This document shows, in pieces, positions 1 to 11,524 of a stretch of 64,000 nucleotides of DNA. The stretch spans positions 9,424,001-9,488,000 of the forward strand of contig WHVY01000001.1 in the NCBI GenBank assembly GCA_022266195.1, given 5' to 3'. Source of the stretch: Tetranychus cinnabarinus (lineage: Eukaryota > Arthropoda > Arachnida > Trombidiformes > Tetranychidae). Both the position numbers and the translations under genes were made by a program. Positions within the stretch are counted from its first letter, which is position 1. The number at the start of each line of letters is the position of its first letter. The notes under the pieces were generated by a model that did no database searches, was not told the DNA's origin, and worked only from the letters and a program-made list of their open reading frames with translations.

Positions 1-45
1 ACGAACTATGGTTGAGAGTCGACAGTCAAAGATGTGAAAATTTGA

Positions 46-790
46 TTAACGATGGTATGTTTTAATGTGAAGTGAAAGATTATTCACAAGTGAGAATAAT
101 TTGACCGGTTTGCAATACAAGCAAACTACATTGTAAAACAGAGGGAAGACATGATCATGAACTATGCTGTGTCTCGAATTAACCGTTTTTATACAATCAT
201 GATCAGCATTGCACATATAATAACGCTCTGGATAATGTGGATTTTGGAAACACAAAATGTGTCTTTCTATCACAGTATTGCTTTCTTCTTTTCGCTTTTT
301 TTGTCTAGTTTGCTTATCCAGAATGTAATAATGGAAACGTTTTCCTTTAACTTGCAGCGATTGTAAGAAATCGTCTTTGTTGATACATCCAGGCAATGAA
401 TCTGTAGATGCATTTGAATGCAATTTTGTAAATCTTTGATGCTGAAATGATCGTAATTTGCCAATCAGAACATCAAATTGTGTTGTATTAATTCGTTTAT
501 TGTTTTTCAATTCCAGTTTCACTTTAATAACTTTAAATAGCTTTAGAATCCAGCTTGCATTGAAGCGACCAATCACAACATTTTTGAAATTTTCTAATTC
601 AAAACGCTGTAACAATTTACAAGCTGCAATAACGAATTTTTCGGGCGTTGGGTTTGCATTCAAACCAAGAAGAACATAAAATTCAATCTGCAATGATATT
701 GTATCAGGATTAGCTTAGGAAAAGTATACAATTGAATTTACTTACCACATAATCATTAATTAATTTTGCTGACCATGTTTCTCTGTCCAT
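46..790 (-). CDS. Unknown protein with C-terminal C2H2-like zinc finger (two exons)
   Basis: Exon 1 is 746-790 (ATG, 15 codons starting MDRETWSAKL), with donor GTAAG; exon 2 is 46-687 after an acceptor ending TTGCAG. Splicing is phase 0 and yields 228 residues. The last 25 residues contain C-x2-C followed by H-x4-H, a plausible C2H2 finger, and another Cys/His-rich stretch precedes it (CNADHDC, HDHVFP). A lysine/arginine-rich segment lies in the middle. I do not recognise the family. It sits next to the RING-like gene at the left side of the Helitron and may be element cargo or host sequence; a DNA-binding role is only inferred from the finger. Confidence 0.6.
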
Positions 791-1069
791 AATCAATTAC
801 AGTAATTGCTAACAATTCAAAATTAAACTAAAACACAACTGAAATATAAATGCTATGAAATAATTGCATTATTTGCATCGATAATATGCATTAGTCATTT
901 GTTTATTGTGTTAGAAATGTTTGTATCGCAGCACATCGAATTAGATATTGACTATCAGCTATCAATCCTAATCTATTTGTTAAATTTCAATTTTAGCGCT
1001 TAGCTGGGTTTCTATAGAAACAGATATGAGAGATCTGAAATTAAATATTTAAATTGCGAAAAAGATAAA

Positions 1070-1777
1070 ATGTTTTGCTCAAATTGTGAAAAGGAAATTG
1101 AGCAAATGTTCAATATTCATTGTTGTTTAAATTTAATTTGTGCTTCATGTGCTTTGACAGCGATAAAATGTTCTATTTGTCATCAAACAATGCAAGACGA
1201 AAATCTTCTAACAGTATCTTTCATCGTCAAGTGTCATTTTTTCTCACATTGTTCAAGTGGTGCTTATCTTCATTGTTCTTGCTTTGACTTCAATTTATGT
1301 GAATCACATTATATCAAAATTCATGAATTTTCCAATGGACAGTGTTCGAAAAACCAGTTATCAAAGCGTTGGCAAATTTGTTCAGGCTGTGAAAATCATA
1401 TAGCAAATTTCATTGGTTTCAATAACGTCTTTCTTTGCTTGATGTGTACACATGCAAACCTAAAGAGCGATAGTTTCATGCCGATTACAAGTTATATTGA
1501 CAACAAGCTTCAATTCTTGATAAATATTATGACATCTACGGTTGGCGATCGAAAAATTGAGCTGTTGCCTGCTTACTGGCAAATCAAAAATGCAGTTGAT
1601 AACAAGTACATTGATGTTGATAAATTGATTTTGAAATTGGATTTTTGGATTGCTAATGCAATAAACAACTCAGAAAGCCGGGTTTTCTTAAATGAGCAAA
1701 GTCAAGATGTTACCATTTATGATTTGGATAGCTTGCTCATGGATATATGTGCTTTCAATTTACGTGATTCAATATGA
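1070..1777 (+). CDS. RING/B-box-like cysteine-rich protein
   Basis: This 235-residue single-exon frame begins MFCSNC. The first 40 residues have a RING-like ladder, C-x2-C, then HCC, C-x2-C and CSIC, with spacing close to short RING fingers of TRIM type. Residues about 60-95 hold a second Cys/His cluster (CHFFSHC, CSCFDFNLC, H-x4-H) reminiscent of a B-box, and residues about 103-130 a C-x2-C ... C-x2-C ribbon. The C-terminal half has no recognised domain. If it is a true RING it could act as an E3 ubiquitin or SUMO ligase; this is inference. An AATAAA lies about 80 bases downstream, just before the convergent RPA1-like gene. Position suggests Helitron cargo. Confidence 0.65.
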   Translation: MFCSNCEKEIEQMFNIHCCLNLICASCALTAIKCSICHQTMQDENLLTVSFIVKCHFFSHCSSGAYLHCSCFDFNLCESHYIKIHEFSNGQCSKNQLSKRWQICSGCENHIANFIGFNNVFLCLMCTHANLKSDSFMPITSYIDNKLQFLINIMTSTVGDRKIELLPAYWQIKNAVDNKYIDVDKLILKLDFWIANAINNSESRVFLNEQSQDVTIYDLDSLLMDICAFNLRDSI

Positions 1778-1878
1778 TTGTGACTATCATACCAATAAAT
1801 GTTCTTTGCATTTCAAATATAATTGTCAACTGAACATGAACAGCAATCAAAGTTTATTCAATAAATGCAAATACATCA

Positions 1879-3135
1879 TCATAAATTATTCAATTCTCTT
1901 GCAAGATTATTTATTTCATGTATTGTTTGATAGGGAGATTTCGTTTTTCTACTCATTCTATTTACTATATATTCTGGACATAAAATGCCATCCCGTGTAA
2001 CCATTTTGATCTTTATGTCAAACGCAAACATATGCAATACCAAAGATTGGTGGAATTCAGATTCAAAATCAAAGCGATTTTCCATTTCTAAGATTGATAA
2101 CTGCTCGCATTTACATTTCAATAATGTCTCTATTATTTCACTATAGATCGTCAGATCAATAGAGGCAGTGAAATCAGCTATTTTTACTTTTAAAACAAGC
2201 TTTTGATTACCTTCCATCATTACCTTTTTGCAAGCATCGCAATAGAGTAAACCACTTTCATCTTCGATTAGTTTCTTATTACAGCCATCTGGACATGAAA
2301 CATAGAAGTTGCATGCTTTGATTTCGATTAATGTTGCATCGCAATGAACATTGACAGATGAGTTAATTTTTTTGATCGTTTGCAAGTTGATTTTCTTAGG
2401 CTCCAGAGTTAGACGATTTTTAGACATTTTTGTTCCATGCTTTAAGAACCAATCTTTAAGAGTAGCTGTTTCAGGGGCATCTGGATCAATTTCTAAATGC
2501 GAAACATCAATTGCCATTAAATTTTTTCCGTTGTAATCAGATACTTTTAATCGTTTTGCTATGATGATACAACCTTCCTTGCAATCGAATCTTTGTGCTT
2601 TTTCATTCCAAAGCGTTAATTTAATCTCGCTTTCGCTATCGTCAATCAATACAACATTGCGTTTGTAATTTACTTTATCGATTCCATATTCTTCCAGATC
2701 TTCAACGTTTTTTACAACACATATGATGTTTATCAGTTCGTTTGCTGGAGTGTCTGATAGATCAGCGATCTTTATAAATTTGCATTCAGGTTCTTGAACC
2801 ACAACATCCTCCGCCAACGTAATTTGAGCATTGCTATAAAGATGAATTTCGTAGGCATTGCTGAGCTCCATAAACTGTTTTTTCGTTTCTCTTACAGTGC
2901 CATTGGTAATGTAGTAAGTATTGTTTAATGTTACAGATTGAAAAAATCTTTCACATTGTATATTGAATGCAATAGCTTTAATACATCCAGTATTGTCAGC
3001 AATCACGAAATTGAAAAAGCAACCATTTCCATTCAGATTACTCCATTGTTTTATTTCACTTTTCGCCACAACTTTGCCACAGATAATCCAATTTTTTCTA
3101 CATAAGTTGAGTGCAGCGATTGGGCATGATGCCAT
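1879..3135 (-). CDS. RPA1-like single-strand DNA-binding protein (RPA70, no N-terminal domain)
   Basis: The frame is open further upstream, but the start is set at 3135 because MASCPIAALN aligns with the beginning of RPA70 DNA-binding domain A; the residues before it are hydrophobic and unlike the family. The 418-residue product has DBD-A at about 5-110 (KSEIKQWSN, aromatic and basic OB-fold positions), DBD-B at about 118-235 (LWNEKAQRF, DYNGKNL), a linker with LKDWF, and DBD-C from about 245 with a zinc ribbon, cysteines 281, 285, 299 and 302 (C-x3-C-x13-C-x2-C). The protein-interaction domain at the N terminus of cellular RPA70 is missing. Family function is binding single-stranded DNA in replication. 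RPA1 genes are known in some Helitrons, mainly plant ones; here RPA2- and RPA3-like genes accompany it. It is divergent from the helicase gene. Confidence 0.9.
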   Translation of the reverse strand: MASCPIAALNLCRKNWIICGKVVAKSEIKQWSNLNGNGCFFNFVIADNTGCIKAIAFNIQCERFFQSVTLNNTYYITNGTVRETKKQFMELSNAYEIHLYSNAQITLAEDVVVQEPECKFIKIADLSDTPANELINIICVVKNVEDLEEYGIDKVNYKRNVVLIDDSESEIKLTLWNEKAQRFDCKEGCIIIAKRLKVSDYNGKNLMAIDVSHLEIDPDAPETATLKDWFLKHGTKMSKNRLTLEPKKINLQTIKKINSSVNVHCDATLIEIKACNFYVSCPDGCNKKLIEDESGLLYCDACKKVMMEGNQKLVLKVKIADFTASIDLTIYSEIIETLLKCKCEQLSILEMENRFDFESEFHQSLVLHMFAFDIKIKMVTRDGILCPEYIVNRMSRKTKSPYQTIHEINNLARELNNL

Positions 3136-3864
3136 GTTACAAGTATCGATTATAACACAAAATAGGATAAAATGACCTTTAATAAAATGTACATTTAACA
3201 AAGTAATTACGAAATTCAACAAAACGATATATAACACAATTATACGAGAGCGAGGTTTGCAACTGCCAATTTGTTGAGAAACTGAGAAAATCGTTGTCAT
3301 ATGCAGAAACTACATTGATTAAATCATTCGCTTTGAAGCACATATCAAAATTTGACTGGTTGCTTTCAACCAATGTAGTTTTAATCAAGAATCAAATTAC
3401 GATGCAATCAAGGTTTGAATTATTGACATTTAACATTAACATTTGAAGGAGAAAGTGTTGTAAGATGTTTGCAATGATTATTTATTTCATTGGTCATTTC
3501 ATATATGCACTTTCATATCAGAGTTAGAGATCGATCTAATCAAACGGTTACTGCAACGTCTAACTTTACGTCTTTAATTATAACGATTTAAAGTAGTTAA
3601 TCAATCAGTATTAGTTGATTGAAAATTGCTAAATGAACTTCAATTGTTATGTTAAAATAGTTCAATTAGTGAATCTAAATCACATTGAATTCTGTGTTTT
3701 TTTGTTATAAATTAAAAATTGTCCTTTAAAAACAACACGTTTGTTAACGTTCAACATTGAAAATTAACCTAAACATCAACAACAATACCAACAACAATAC
3801 CAACAACAATACCAACAATAATACCAACAATAATACCAACAACAAGGTCAACTTTATCAACAAA
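3136..3864. promoter_or_regulatory. Divergent intergenic/leader region between RPA1-like and Rep-helicase genes
   Basis: This roughly 730-base AT-rich gap separates two divergently transcribed genes, so it should hold both promoters. No clear TATA box or initiator can be assigned by eye. An open stretch on the minus strand (3179-3388) exists but shows no family resemblance. The last 100 bases contain a nine-base satellite described separately. Confidence 0.4.
3774..3848 (+). repeat. Nine-base satellite (AACAATACC)n in the Rep-helicase leader
   Basis: About eight imperfect copies of AACAATACC/AATAATACC lie directly upstream of the chosen ATG at 3865. They would read as Asn-Asn-Thr in frame with the ATG, but no in-frame ATG lies upstream and an in-frame TAA precedes, so they are probably in the 5' leader. 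Confidence 0.75.
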
Positions 3865-6800
3865 ATGTCAACTGAAAAATCTAATTCGTTCAATGAATCA
3901 GGCTATTTTACTGACAATGATCAGGAAAGATCCAGCGTAAAACGAAACCATGATGGATACGACAGCGTAGGTAAGAATGTATGATATTTTTGCAAGATTT
4001 GTGTTGCTTTGTTCGTTGCATTTTTGCTATTAGTTCACATTGATCATATTTCAACTGAACTCATTAAAAATCAGAATGTGAATGAAATCTATTAGATATG
4101 CAATTGTCTGTTTTGAATATCGAGGTGACATTGATAGCTTCATTGTTTAACTTGAAGACCATTAACTCTTGCTTTGAATCATTTTACTAATGTGCCATTC
4201 AATTTAGTTAGATTGTTTTGTCCAAAACAATAGAATAGCAATTTGTTTATTATATTGCAAAATTTTTTACTGTTTTAGCATTGCATATTTGTTCAGTGCA
4301 TTACTTTCAAAAATGATTAGCACAAAACTGAACTAGTTTCGGCTATTTCAGAGCGCCAACAAAACACAGCAAGAGCAAATCGAAATCACGATGAATGCGA
4401 TAGCCTAGGCAAGTCAAAATTATCAGACATTCAGAATGGCAATTGTATCTTTAGAGTCTCATTATCAGATTCCCTCAGTAATATGCAATTGTCTATTTAA
4501 AATATTGGTTTTGTTGTGTTGCTAGTTGCTTAAAAGTAATGAGAGATTAAATTAATCATATTTAAATTCCAATGATCAGACATTCAGAATTCTAGTTGAA
4601 TCTCCTTTAATATTTAATATTTTTATATTAAATTTCCTCAGCAATATGCAATTGTCTATTTTAAATATTGATATTGATATATCTCTGACTCGTGAACCAT
4701 TAGCTCTTGCTTTGCGGCGATTTCACTACTTGTTTAAAATTTATTAACCAATCCAGTTTAGCCGAATCGATTTATCCAAAATAGCATAATTATCATAAAT
4801 AGAACAGCAATTGCTTTTATTTACTTGTTTGATTTGTTTATGTTGTAAAATCGCATATTTGACTAGCGCATCATTTTTCATTATTATAACAAAAAAACTA
4901 TTCTTGGTTATTTTCCAGAACGCATATTAAGAGCAAAACGTGATCATGATGCAAGTGTAGCTATTGAAGGTATGATGAATGATATTTATTTGATACATTC
5001 ACAATTATTAATTTATCTTTATTCTCTCTATTTCAATCCATACAGCCTACACAAGTAAACAAAAGAAAGCAATCGATATTTATATGTTGAATTTAAAAAT
5101 TGCCATGAAATATAGCTTTTGTAAAATCTGTCAAAAGACATTATTTAATTTCAAAACATCTACTTATAAACTTGATTCGCGATTTGAATCCATTATCAAT
5201 AGTTACATAAACCATTACCCTTTTCCTCGTCAGATTCCTGAGATAGCTCACTATGTTAATCAGTATCTGCTCAATGGTTCTATAATCGAGGTTTGTTTTA
5301 CATGTAAAGAAGCGCTAAGTAATTATCGAATGCCTCAAAGTTCAATTTTCAATGGGCTTTTTTTAAACAATTCATGTCCTTTACCAATTTCCAATCTTAG
5401 TTATTTCGAATTGCAAACTATTAAACGCGTTAGTCCTTTTTGTCAGGTAGTTTCAGGGAAACCGCATTTGCATCAAACCCATTGGCGAGGTAATGTTATG
5501 CTTTTTCCGCAAAATATCTTTGAGATTAGAAACGTTTTGCCTCATGCTATTGAAGCAACTTTTCTCATAGAGAAAAGATTCTTTAAACAAGGCTCGATCG
5601 ACAAAAAATATTTCCTTAGTATTTCTTCTATCAATGCAGCTTTAGAATGGTTGCGTGCGAATAATATTCATTACAAAGATGATGAAGTCAAGTTAGAATC
5701 AGAAGTTGAAGAGACATCACTCATCGCAAATTATTCGATTATTGAAATTGAACAATTTCGTAATCTTGGGAATAGGTTTGGTGTGAGTGCATTGCATATT
5801 TTGCTATCGAATGTATTGTGTGATCGATTTGAAATTTTAGCTTCACAAAAGCATAAAAATTTCATTGCATATTTTACAGCAATGATTTTGTGTCATGATA
5901 AATCCATCGATGAATGGTCATCGGATGATTTAGATGACCATTTGCTACTTACAAATGATTTGTATAATCGTAACTCAATTGCACATGAGCAAGATTCACA
6001 TGTTTCTACGCTTACATTGCATATTTCTAAAAGTGTATATACTTTCGAAATAAAGCAAAATAAGATTTTGTTTCTAACAAAAAGTGAGTTTCTCAAATTT
6101 TACGATGAGGAAATTAAGATGCAGGAAAAAATAATTTATTTTTCATTGAATGACACAAGCTATATAATTCATAGCAAATTAACGCATGTATTTTTTTTGT
6201 CAATAGAAAGCCACTTGCATGGGGGTCAACGATCACGACAAAATAGTAAAAATGGTAGAACAGCTTTATTCAGAGTTGGTATAGATGAAGCTTTCGCATT
6301 CATTCAGAATCGTTGCAAACTATTGAAAAAGTCTAAATGCGTGTACATTTCATATGAATTGATCGCAACATCTAAAACGTTTGAAGATGATTTAATCTCG
6401 CAGCAGTTAGCTTTGAAAATGAATACTACATTGTTTTTGAGTGAAAATCCACAACAACCATCAATTGAAGAGGTATATGAAAAAGCCAACAATGCGAAAT
6501 TACTTGTGGTTAATCGCGAAAAACATTTTCCTCTTTCATGTTCAGATGCATTGAAGGTCGAAGCGTTAGCTTTCCCAGAGCTATTTCCATATGGTGAATG
6601 TAATTATTATAGCATTTTGAACAGCGAAATTTTTAAACAAAATCCAGCAAGGAAAAAAAATAACAGGTCTCAAAAACCATTAGAAATAAAGGCCTATTTT
6701 AAAAGTAGGATTTGCAATCACTCTGCACCGCATTCTCGCAATAAAGATTACATCTATTACTCTCTCGTAACTTATGAACAATTGCAAGCAATGGCAAATA

Positions 6801-9800
6801 CTTCTGTTATGTCAAAGCTTGAAAATGATGCAGGGACGAATTTATTGAGAAAAAAACTTTATGCATCATTACGATCTCTACGTGGATATGCCAGCTATTG
6901 GCGAAAAGCTTATACAGATTTATTTGCCATTGTCAATCTTTTAGGTCCCCCCACATTTTTTCTAACATTCACTGTGAATGAGCTTGGATGGGATGATTTA
7001 ATTGCATTTCTGCATTATCGTAAAACAGGAATTGAATCGAGGGATGCTGAATTAGGATCATTTTCAGTTGAGACACGTTTTGAATTAGTGAATGATGATC
7101 CTGTCGGAACAACACTATTTGTTAATGCAAAATTCGATCATTTCTTTGAAAATTTCTTGAAAAAGAAAAGCATCGAAATATTCGGTGGAATGATAGTTGA
7201 TTATTTTGTACGTGTTGAGTTTCAAATGCGTGGCTCTCCTCATTATCATATTGTGATTTGGGTTGAAAATTGGCCAGAATATGATTCGCAAGAAGCATTG
7301 CATAGATTGAATAATATTATCGTTACTTCTTCTAAGCATAGATATTCAAAATATCAGAGGCATATATGCAAGAATTTATGCTTGCGAAAAAATGGAAAAT
7401 GTCGATATGGGTTTCCAAGACCACTTTCAGCAAATACATGTTTAGTTCACGATACAACGCGAAAATGTGATAAATTTCTTTACAAAGTTCAAGAAGTAGG
7501 AGATCAATATATTAACAATTTCAACCCAATGCTCATTGAAGTTTGGAAAGCAAATATGGACATTCAGTGTGTTGCAGGATTGAATGATATCATTGCATAT
7601 ATAACAAAATATATAACGAAAAATGAGTCATCAGAAAGTGCTAAAAAAATTGCCAATCTATTGAAACAAGCATTTGACGATCCGAGTGGTCATAAAAATG
7701 TAATTGAAAAGGTTCAAAGGTTATTGATGAATAATCGAGAAGTGAGCTCTCAAGAAGCAATTTTTCGCATTGCAGGTTTGCAGTTGAAAAAAGCTTCTCG
7801 TGAAGTTGTATTTATTGATACAGATTTTCCTGATATGCGTGCAAAGCGCAAATATGCATTGTCAAGTTCAGGAGATTTATTGCCTAATCAAGGTAAAACT
7901 ATAATTCAAAAGTATATTGAACGTCCTGCTCGCTTTGAAAATTTTTCATTATATGAACTCGTTTCTTCAATCAAAATAACCTATGATGAAAATGATTTGC
8001 TTAGTGAAAATGCAGTTCCTCGATTGATGAATTACGATGAGCGAACGAAAAAAGCAGCTATCAAGATACGTTCATTGAAACAAATGCCTGAAGAAAATTA
8101 TTATTATACGTTTCTCCTTCTTTTCGTACCATTCAGAGATGAGAATTTTCATTTTGCTAAGCGTCAAAATTTATTAGATTGGTATAATTTTTGCAAAATC
8201 AATAGATTGCATCAATGCTGCAATGAGAATTTATTCATTGAAATTTGTCGAGGTATCGATGATCGCGATTTCGACTTTACATTCGTGTATGAAAATCATC
8301 CAGCTTTTCAATATGATTCTTCAAAGCAAGAACTAGTAAAAATTTCAGAACAAGATATTGACAATGGCTTTTCAGAAGTCATTGAAATTGATGCGATTTC
8401 TGAAGATCAAAAGATAATTCTATTTGATTTTAAAAATTCCATCAAGAATCACATAAATGGACATGATCCAATTAGATATTTCATTACAGGTGAAGGAGGA
8501 ACAGGTAAAAGTTTCATTTTAAAAAAAATGACCGCATTATTGGATATCATTTTTCATGATAGAGTTAGCTATGTTGTTGGAGCGCCAACTGGCGTAGCTG
8601 CAAGAAATGTTAAAGGTACAACATTACATTCAATTTTTATATTGCCAATTAACGAATTAGGTAGCGCGATTCCGATCATTGATCCTTCAAAACTAGAAAC
8701 ATTGAAAGGGTATTTCAGAGCATTGCTGTATATTTTCATTGATGAAATAAGTATGCTTACTGGTAAAAATTTCAATATCATCAATGAGAGATGCAAATTG
8801 TTCATGGGAAATCACGATAAAGATTTTGGTGGTTTGAATGTAGTTGTATTTGGTGATTTTTTTCAGTTACCACCGGTTTTAGGCACTTTCGTTTTTGAAG
8901 ATAATCGTACAATGGTTTTGTGGAGACAATTCCAATTGCGTGAATTAACCACGAATCATCGTCAGAAAGGAAATGTATTGCTTGAAATATGCAATAGCCT
9001 TAGACTTGGTCACCTTACCAATTCACAGGCTCTGACATTATCTGAAAGACAGATTAAAAAAATGACACTATCTGATTCACAATTTGCTCAGATCGATTCA
9101 CTATTGCATATTTACCCATTATGTAGACAAGTGAAAGCCCACAATGACAAGAAGATTGAACAATTGCGTCAATCTGGAGTTAATTTGATTTGTTTGCAAG
9201 CAAAAGACGCATATATAGATAAAAATATACCATTAACGAAAAATCATAAAAGTAAAATAAAAAATTGTGAAATTTCAAAAACTGGAGGCATTCCATCCAG
9301 TTTGATAATTGGTTTGAATGTTCGCGTAATGCTTGTAAGAAACGTAAATGTATTACAAGGGTTAGTCAATGGTGCCATGGGAACGATTTTTTCAATAGAC
9401 TATTCTATTCCGAATTATAATTTGCAAAATGAGTTTCCTGAAGCTATTAATATCAAGTTCGATGATATTGATGAATTAATTGCAATTCATTCTGTTGATT
9501 CTGATTTCGAGATCGCATGTGGAGTTTCAGTTCGACGCAAAATGTTTCCATTGATTCATTGTTTCGCTGCAACTACTCATAAAGTACAAGGAATGACTCT
9601 GAATGCAGCAGTTATCGATTTAGGCGAGTCAAATAAACGTGGTGCTACACTTTACGTTGCATTAAGCAGAATTATCGATATAAACGGACTATTCATCGAA
9701 GATTTCTCTTTAGAAAAATTGTTATCTTATAGTCCTGACCAGAAAGTAGTCGTTGAAATTGAGAGAATGCGAGGAAAAATTATTAGCAATCCTCAAATAA

Positions 9801-10594
9801 AAGTCAATCGTAAACGAAAAAAAGTTGAAAAACACAATACTCAATCGAATGTAGAAATTGTTCAACATGATTCGCAACTTCTAGATTTCAATATGCATTT
9901 CAATATTGCTTATGCATTCGTTGGAACGCATGATATTGTTAATTTCAGAAGTTATATAAATCCTGATGATATTGATTATGCTAGCTTAGTTCCGTCTGTA
10001 AATATTGGATTATCAACATCATTGTGGTTGAACGATCGAATCTTAGATGCTTCAATTTACGGTTTGATTTTGCAAATTCAGAGGCATGAGGCAAATGGTT
10101 TTTTATCATGTCATTTTTTTGCTACTATTATGCAAGGTAGTGATGGCTCCCATTTTTTGCAACATACATTTGCAAGAAATGCAAATCCAGATTCAATCTT
10201 TCTGCCAATTTGCATTTCTAATCATTGGATTTTAGTAATATTCAGAAAAACAGCTACTAATTATCTTTGCCATTATTATGATTCACTCACTAATCATGGT
10301 GACTTTAGTCCTTATATTCATCATGCGCATCAGATTTTATTGCAAAATTTACAATGGATACAACCCGATTATAGAATCATGACAGGTTCAATTCAGAACA
10401 ATATGATCGATTGCGGAATATACGTGATCGTTTTTGTGCTTACCACTCTATTGTCCATTCCGAATACAATTCATCCCTCAATTACTTCAGAAATTCGCTG
10501 CAAATTGTACAATTGTTTAATATCTAATAACTTTAATGATTTGATTGCATATGTTTATGACCATGTAATATCAATGAATAATATGCAGTCATGA
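3865..10594 (+). CDS. Helitron Rep-helicase fused to a C-terminal Ulp1-like protease
   Basis: Exons are 3865-3970, 4352-4408, 4919-4969 and 5046-10594; all three introns are phase 1 and the sum is 1,920 codons plus stop. Intron 2 appears to start with GC. After repeated short leader exons come a Cys-finger region (CKICQ, CFTCK), the Helitron N-terminal domain, an HUH nuclease motif SPHYHIVIW (near residue 804) and a two-tyrosine motif AYITKYITK. The PIF1-like helicase follows: GEGGTGKS (near 1220), FIDEISM, FGDFFQLPP, TTNHRQ, HKVQGMT and YVALSRI. The last 150 residues carry an Ulp1/C48 set: NHW His (near 1798), YYDS Asp (near 1817), a Gln and DCG Cys (near 1861). Rep nicks and joins DNA and the helicase unwinds it during rolling-circle transposition; the protease would cleave SUMO-like or self substrates (inferred). 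All catalytic residues are present. Confidence 0.93.
4352..4408 (+). other. Duplicated mini-exon 2 of the Rep-helicase gene
   Basis: This 57-base exon is preceded by TTTCAG and followed by GCAAGT. It encodes ERQQNTARANRNHDECDSL, echoing the end of exon 1 (ERSSVKRNHDGYDSV) and exon 3 (ERILRAKRDHDASVAIE). All are phase 1 on both sides, so any number could be included without changing frame. Confidence 0.7.
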
Positions 10595-10729
10595 AAAGAA
10601 TCTAAATTGTAATATGATCAATGTGTAATCATAATTTCAGAAATTATGTAATCTGCAATAACGGAATCACAATATGCAATAATAATATCGCAATATGCAA
10701 TAACAATAATCATTGTTAATCGTTATCAG
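10595..10729 (+). repeat. Short direct repeats of TATGCAATAA-type sequence
   Basis: Between the helicase stop and the next acceptor at 10728-10729 there are three or four copies of (C)AATATGCAATAA separated by about 20 bases. No coding sequence is seen here. Confidence 0.5.
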
Positions 10730-11524
10730 AAAAACGTTCAAAGCCAGCTTCACATAATGACTGGCTATCAGCAACACAAAAGTTCTTTCTTAGGAGTGAA
10801 CATGCTCCACTCGATCCTGACTATCCAGAGACAATTGGTTCAAGTATAAGTGTTATTGGACGTTGCAAGAAATGCATTATTTTTGGCGATGATGGATATA
10901 AATATTGCTATTTCACCATCAAACCTTTTAACGGTGGTAAAAGTTTAGATCTACATTTTCCAGTTGTAAAAGAAAAGTCATCCAGCATGAAGGTATTAAA
11001 AATTAAATTATTATCATTAGCATTTACTGATTGCATTCACTTTACAGACCAATGACATAAACCATATCTCCATTTTTTTGGTCTGTGGAAAATTGCATGA
11101 AAATGGCATTAATGTTGAGTTGATAACGAAAGTGCCTTCTATTATCTCAAAAGCCAAATGGGATAAAACATTTTTTGATATGTATATGTTTCGATGGCGA
11201 TTGCGGATTGCCACCGAAATGTACAATTTTCATAAAGAAGCATATTTCTCTGAATTCAACAAGCAAGCCTGCAAAGAACTGATTTACAAAAATGCAATGA
11301 TAAATCCACATCTCGAAGGAAAAGAAGCGTTATTCAAGGAGAAATGGTTAAATTGGTCTATCCTGTTATTAGATAAAAAATCTATAAAAGTTAGCGACTA
11401 TCAGTCACATTGTGAAAGAATTTCCAAACTAACTTATCTGCCAACTTACGACGAATATTCACAATATTTTCATTATAATGGGTTACTTATTGATCCGCAA
11501 ATAGATCAAGTTATTCCAAAATGA
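10730..11524 (+). CDS. Unknown Helitron protein, two 3' exons lacking a start (possible alternative product of the Rep locus)
   Basis: Exon a is 10730-10992, preceded by an acceptor ending TTATCAG and followed by GTATTA; exon b is 11048-11524 after TTTACAG. The joined frame is 246 residues (88 codons then 158) and reads EKRSKPASHNDW... to ...DQVIPK. The upstream frame hits a stop without an ATG, and exon a needs a phase-1 donor, exactly the phase of all three helicase leader exons; joining exon 1 at 3970 gives a whole number of codons. An alternative transcript that skips the large helicase exon is therefore plausible. A C-x2-C (CKKC) and a charged C terminus are visible; I recognise no family. 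The first internal ATG near 10987 is a less likely start. Confidence 0.6.

Noticed and set aside
1692..2000. Plus-strand frame overlapping the end of the RING-like gene
   Set aside because: Shadow frame across the end of a better-supported gene and its 3' region; hydrophobic composition only.
3179..3388. Open frame on the minus strand just upstream of the RPA1-like start
   Set aside because: Hydrophobic or arbitrary composition, no ATG in a sensible place, no match to the RPA70 N-terminal domain and no clear splice link.
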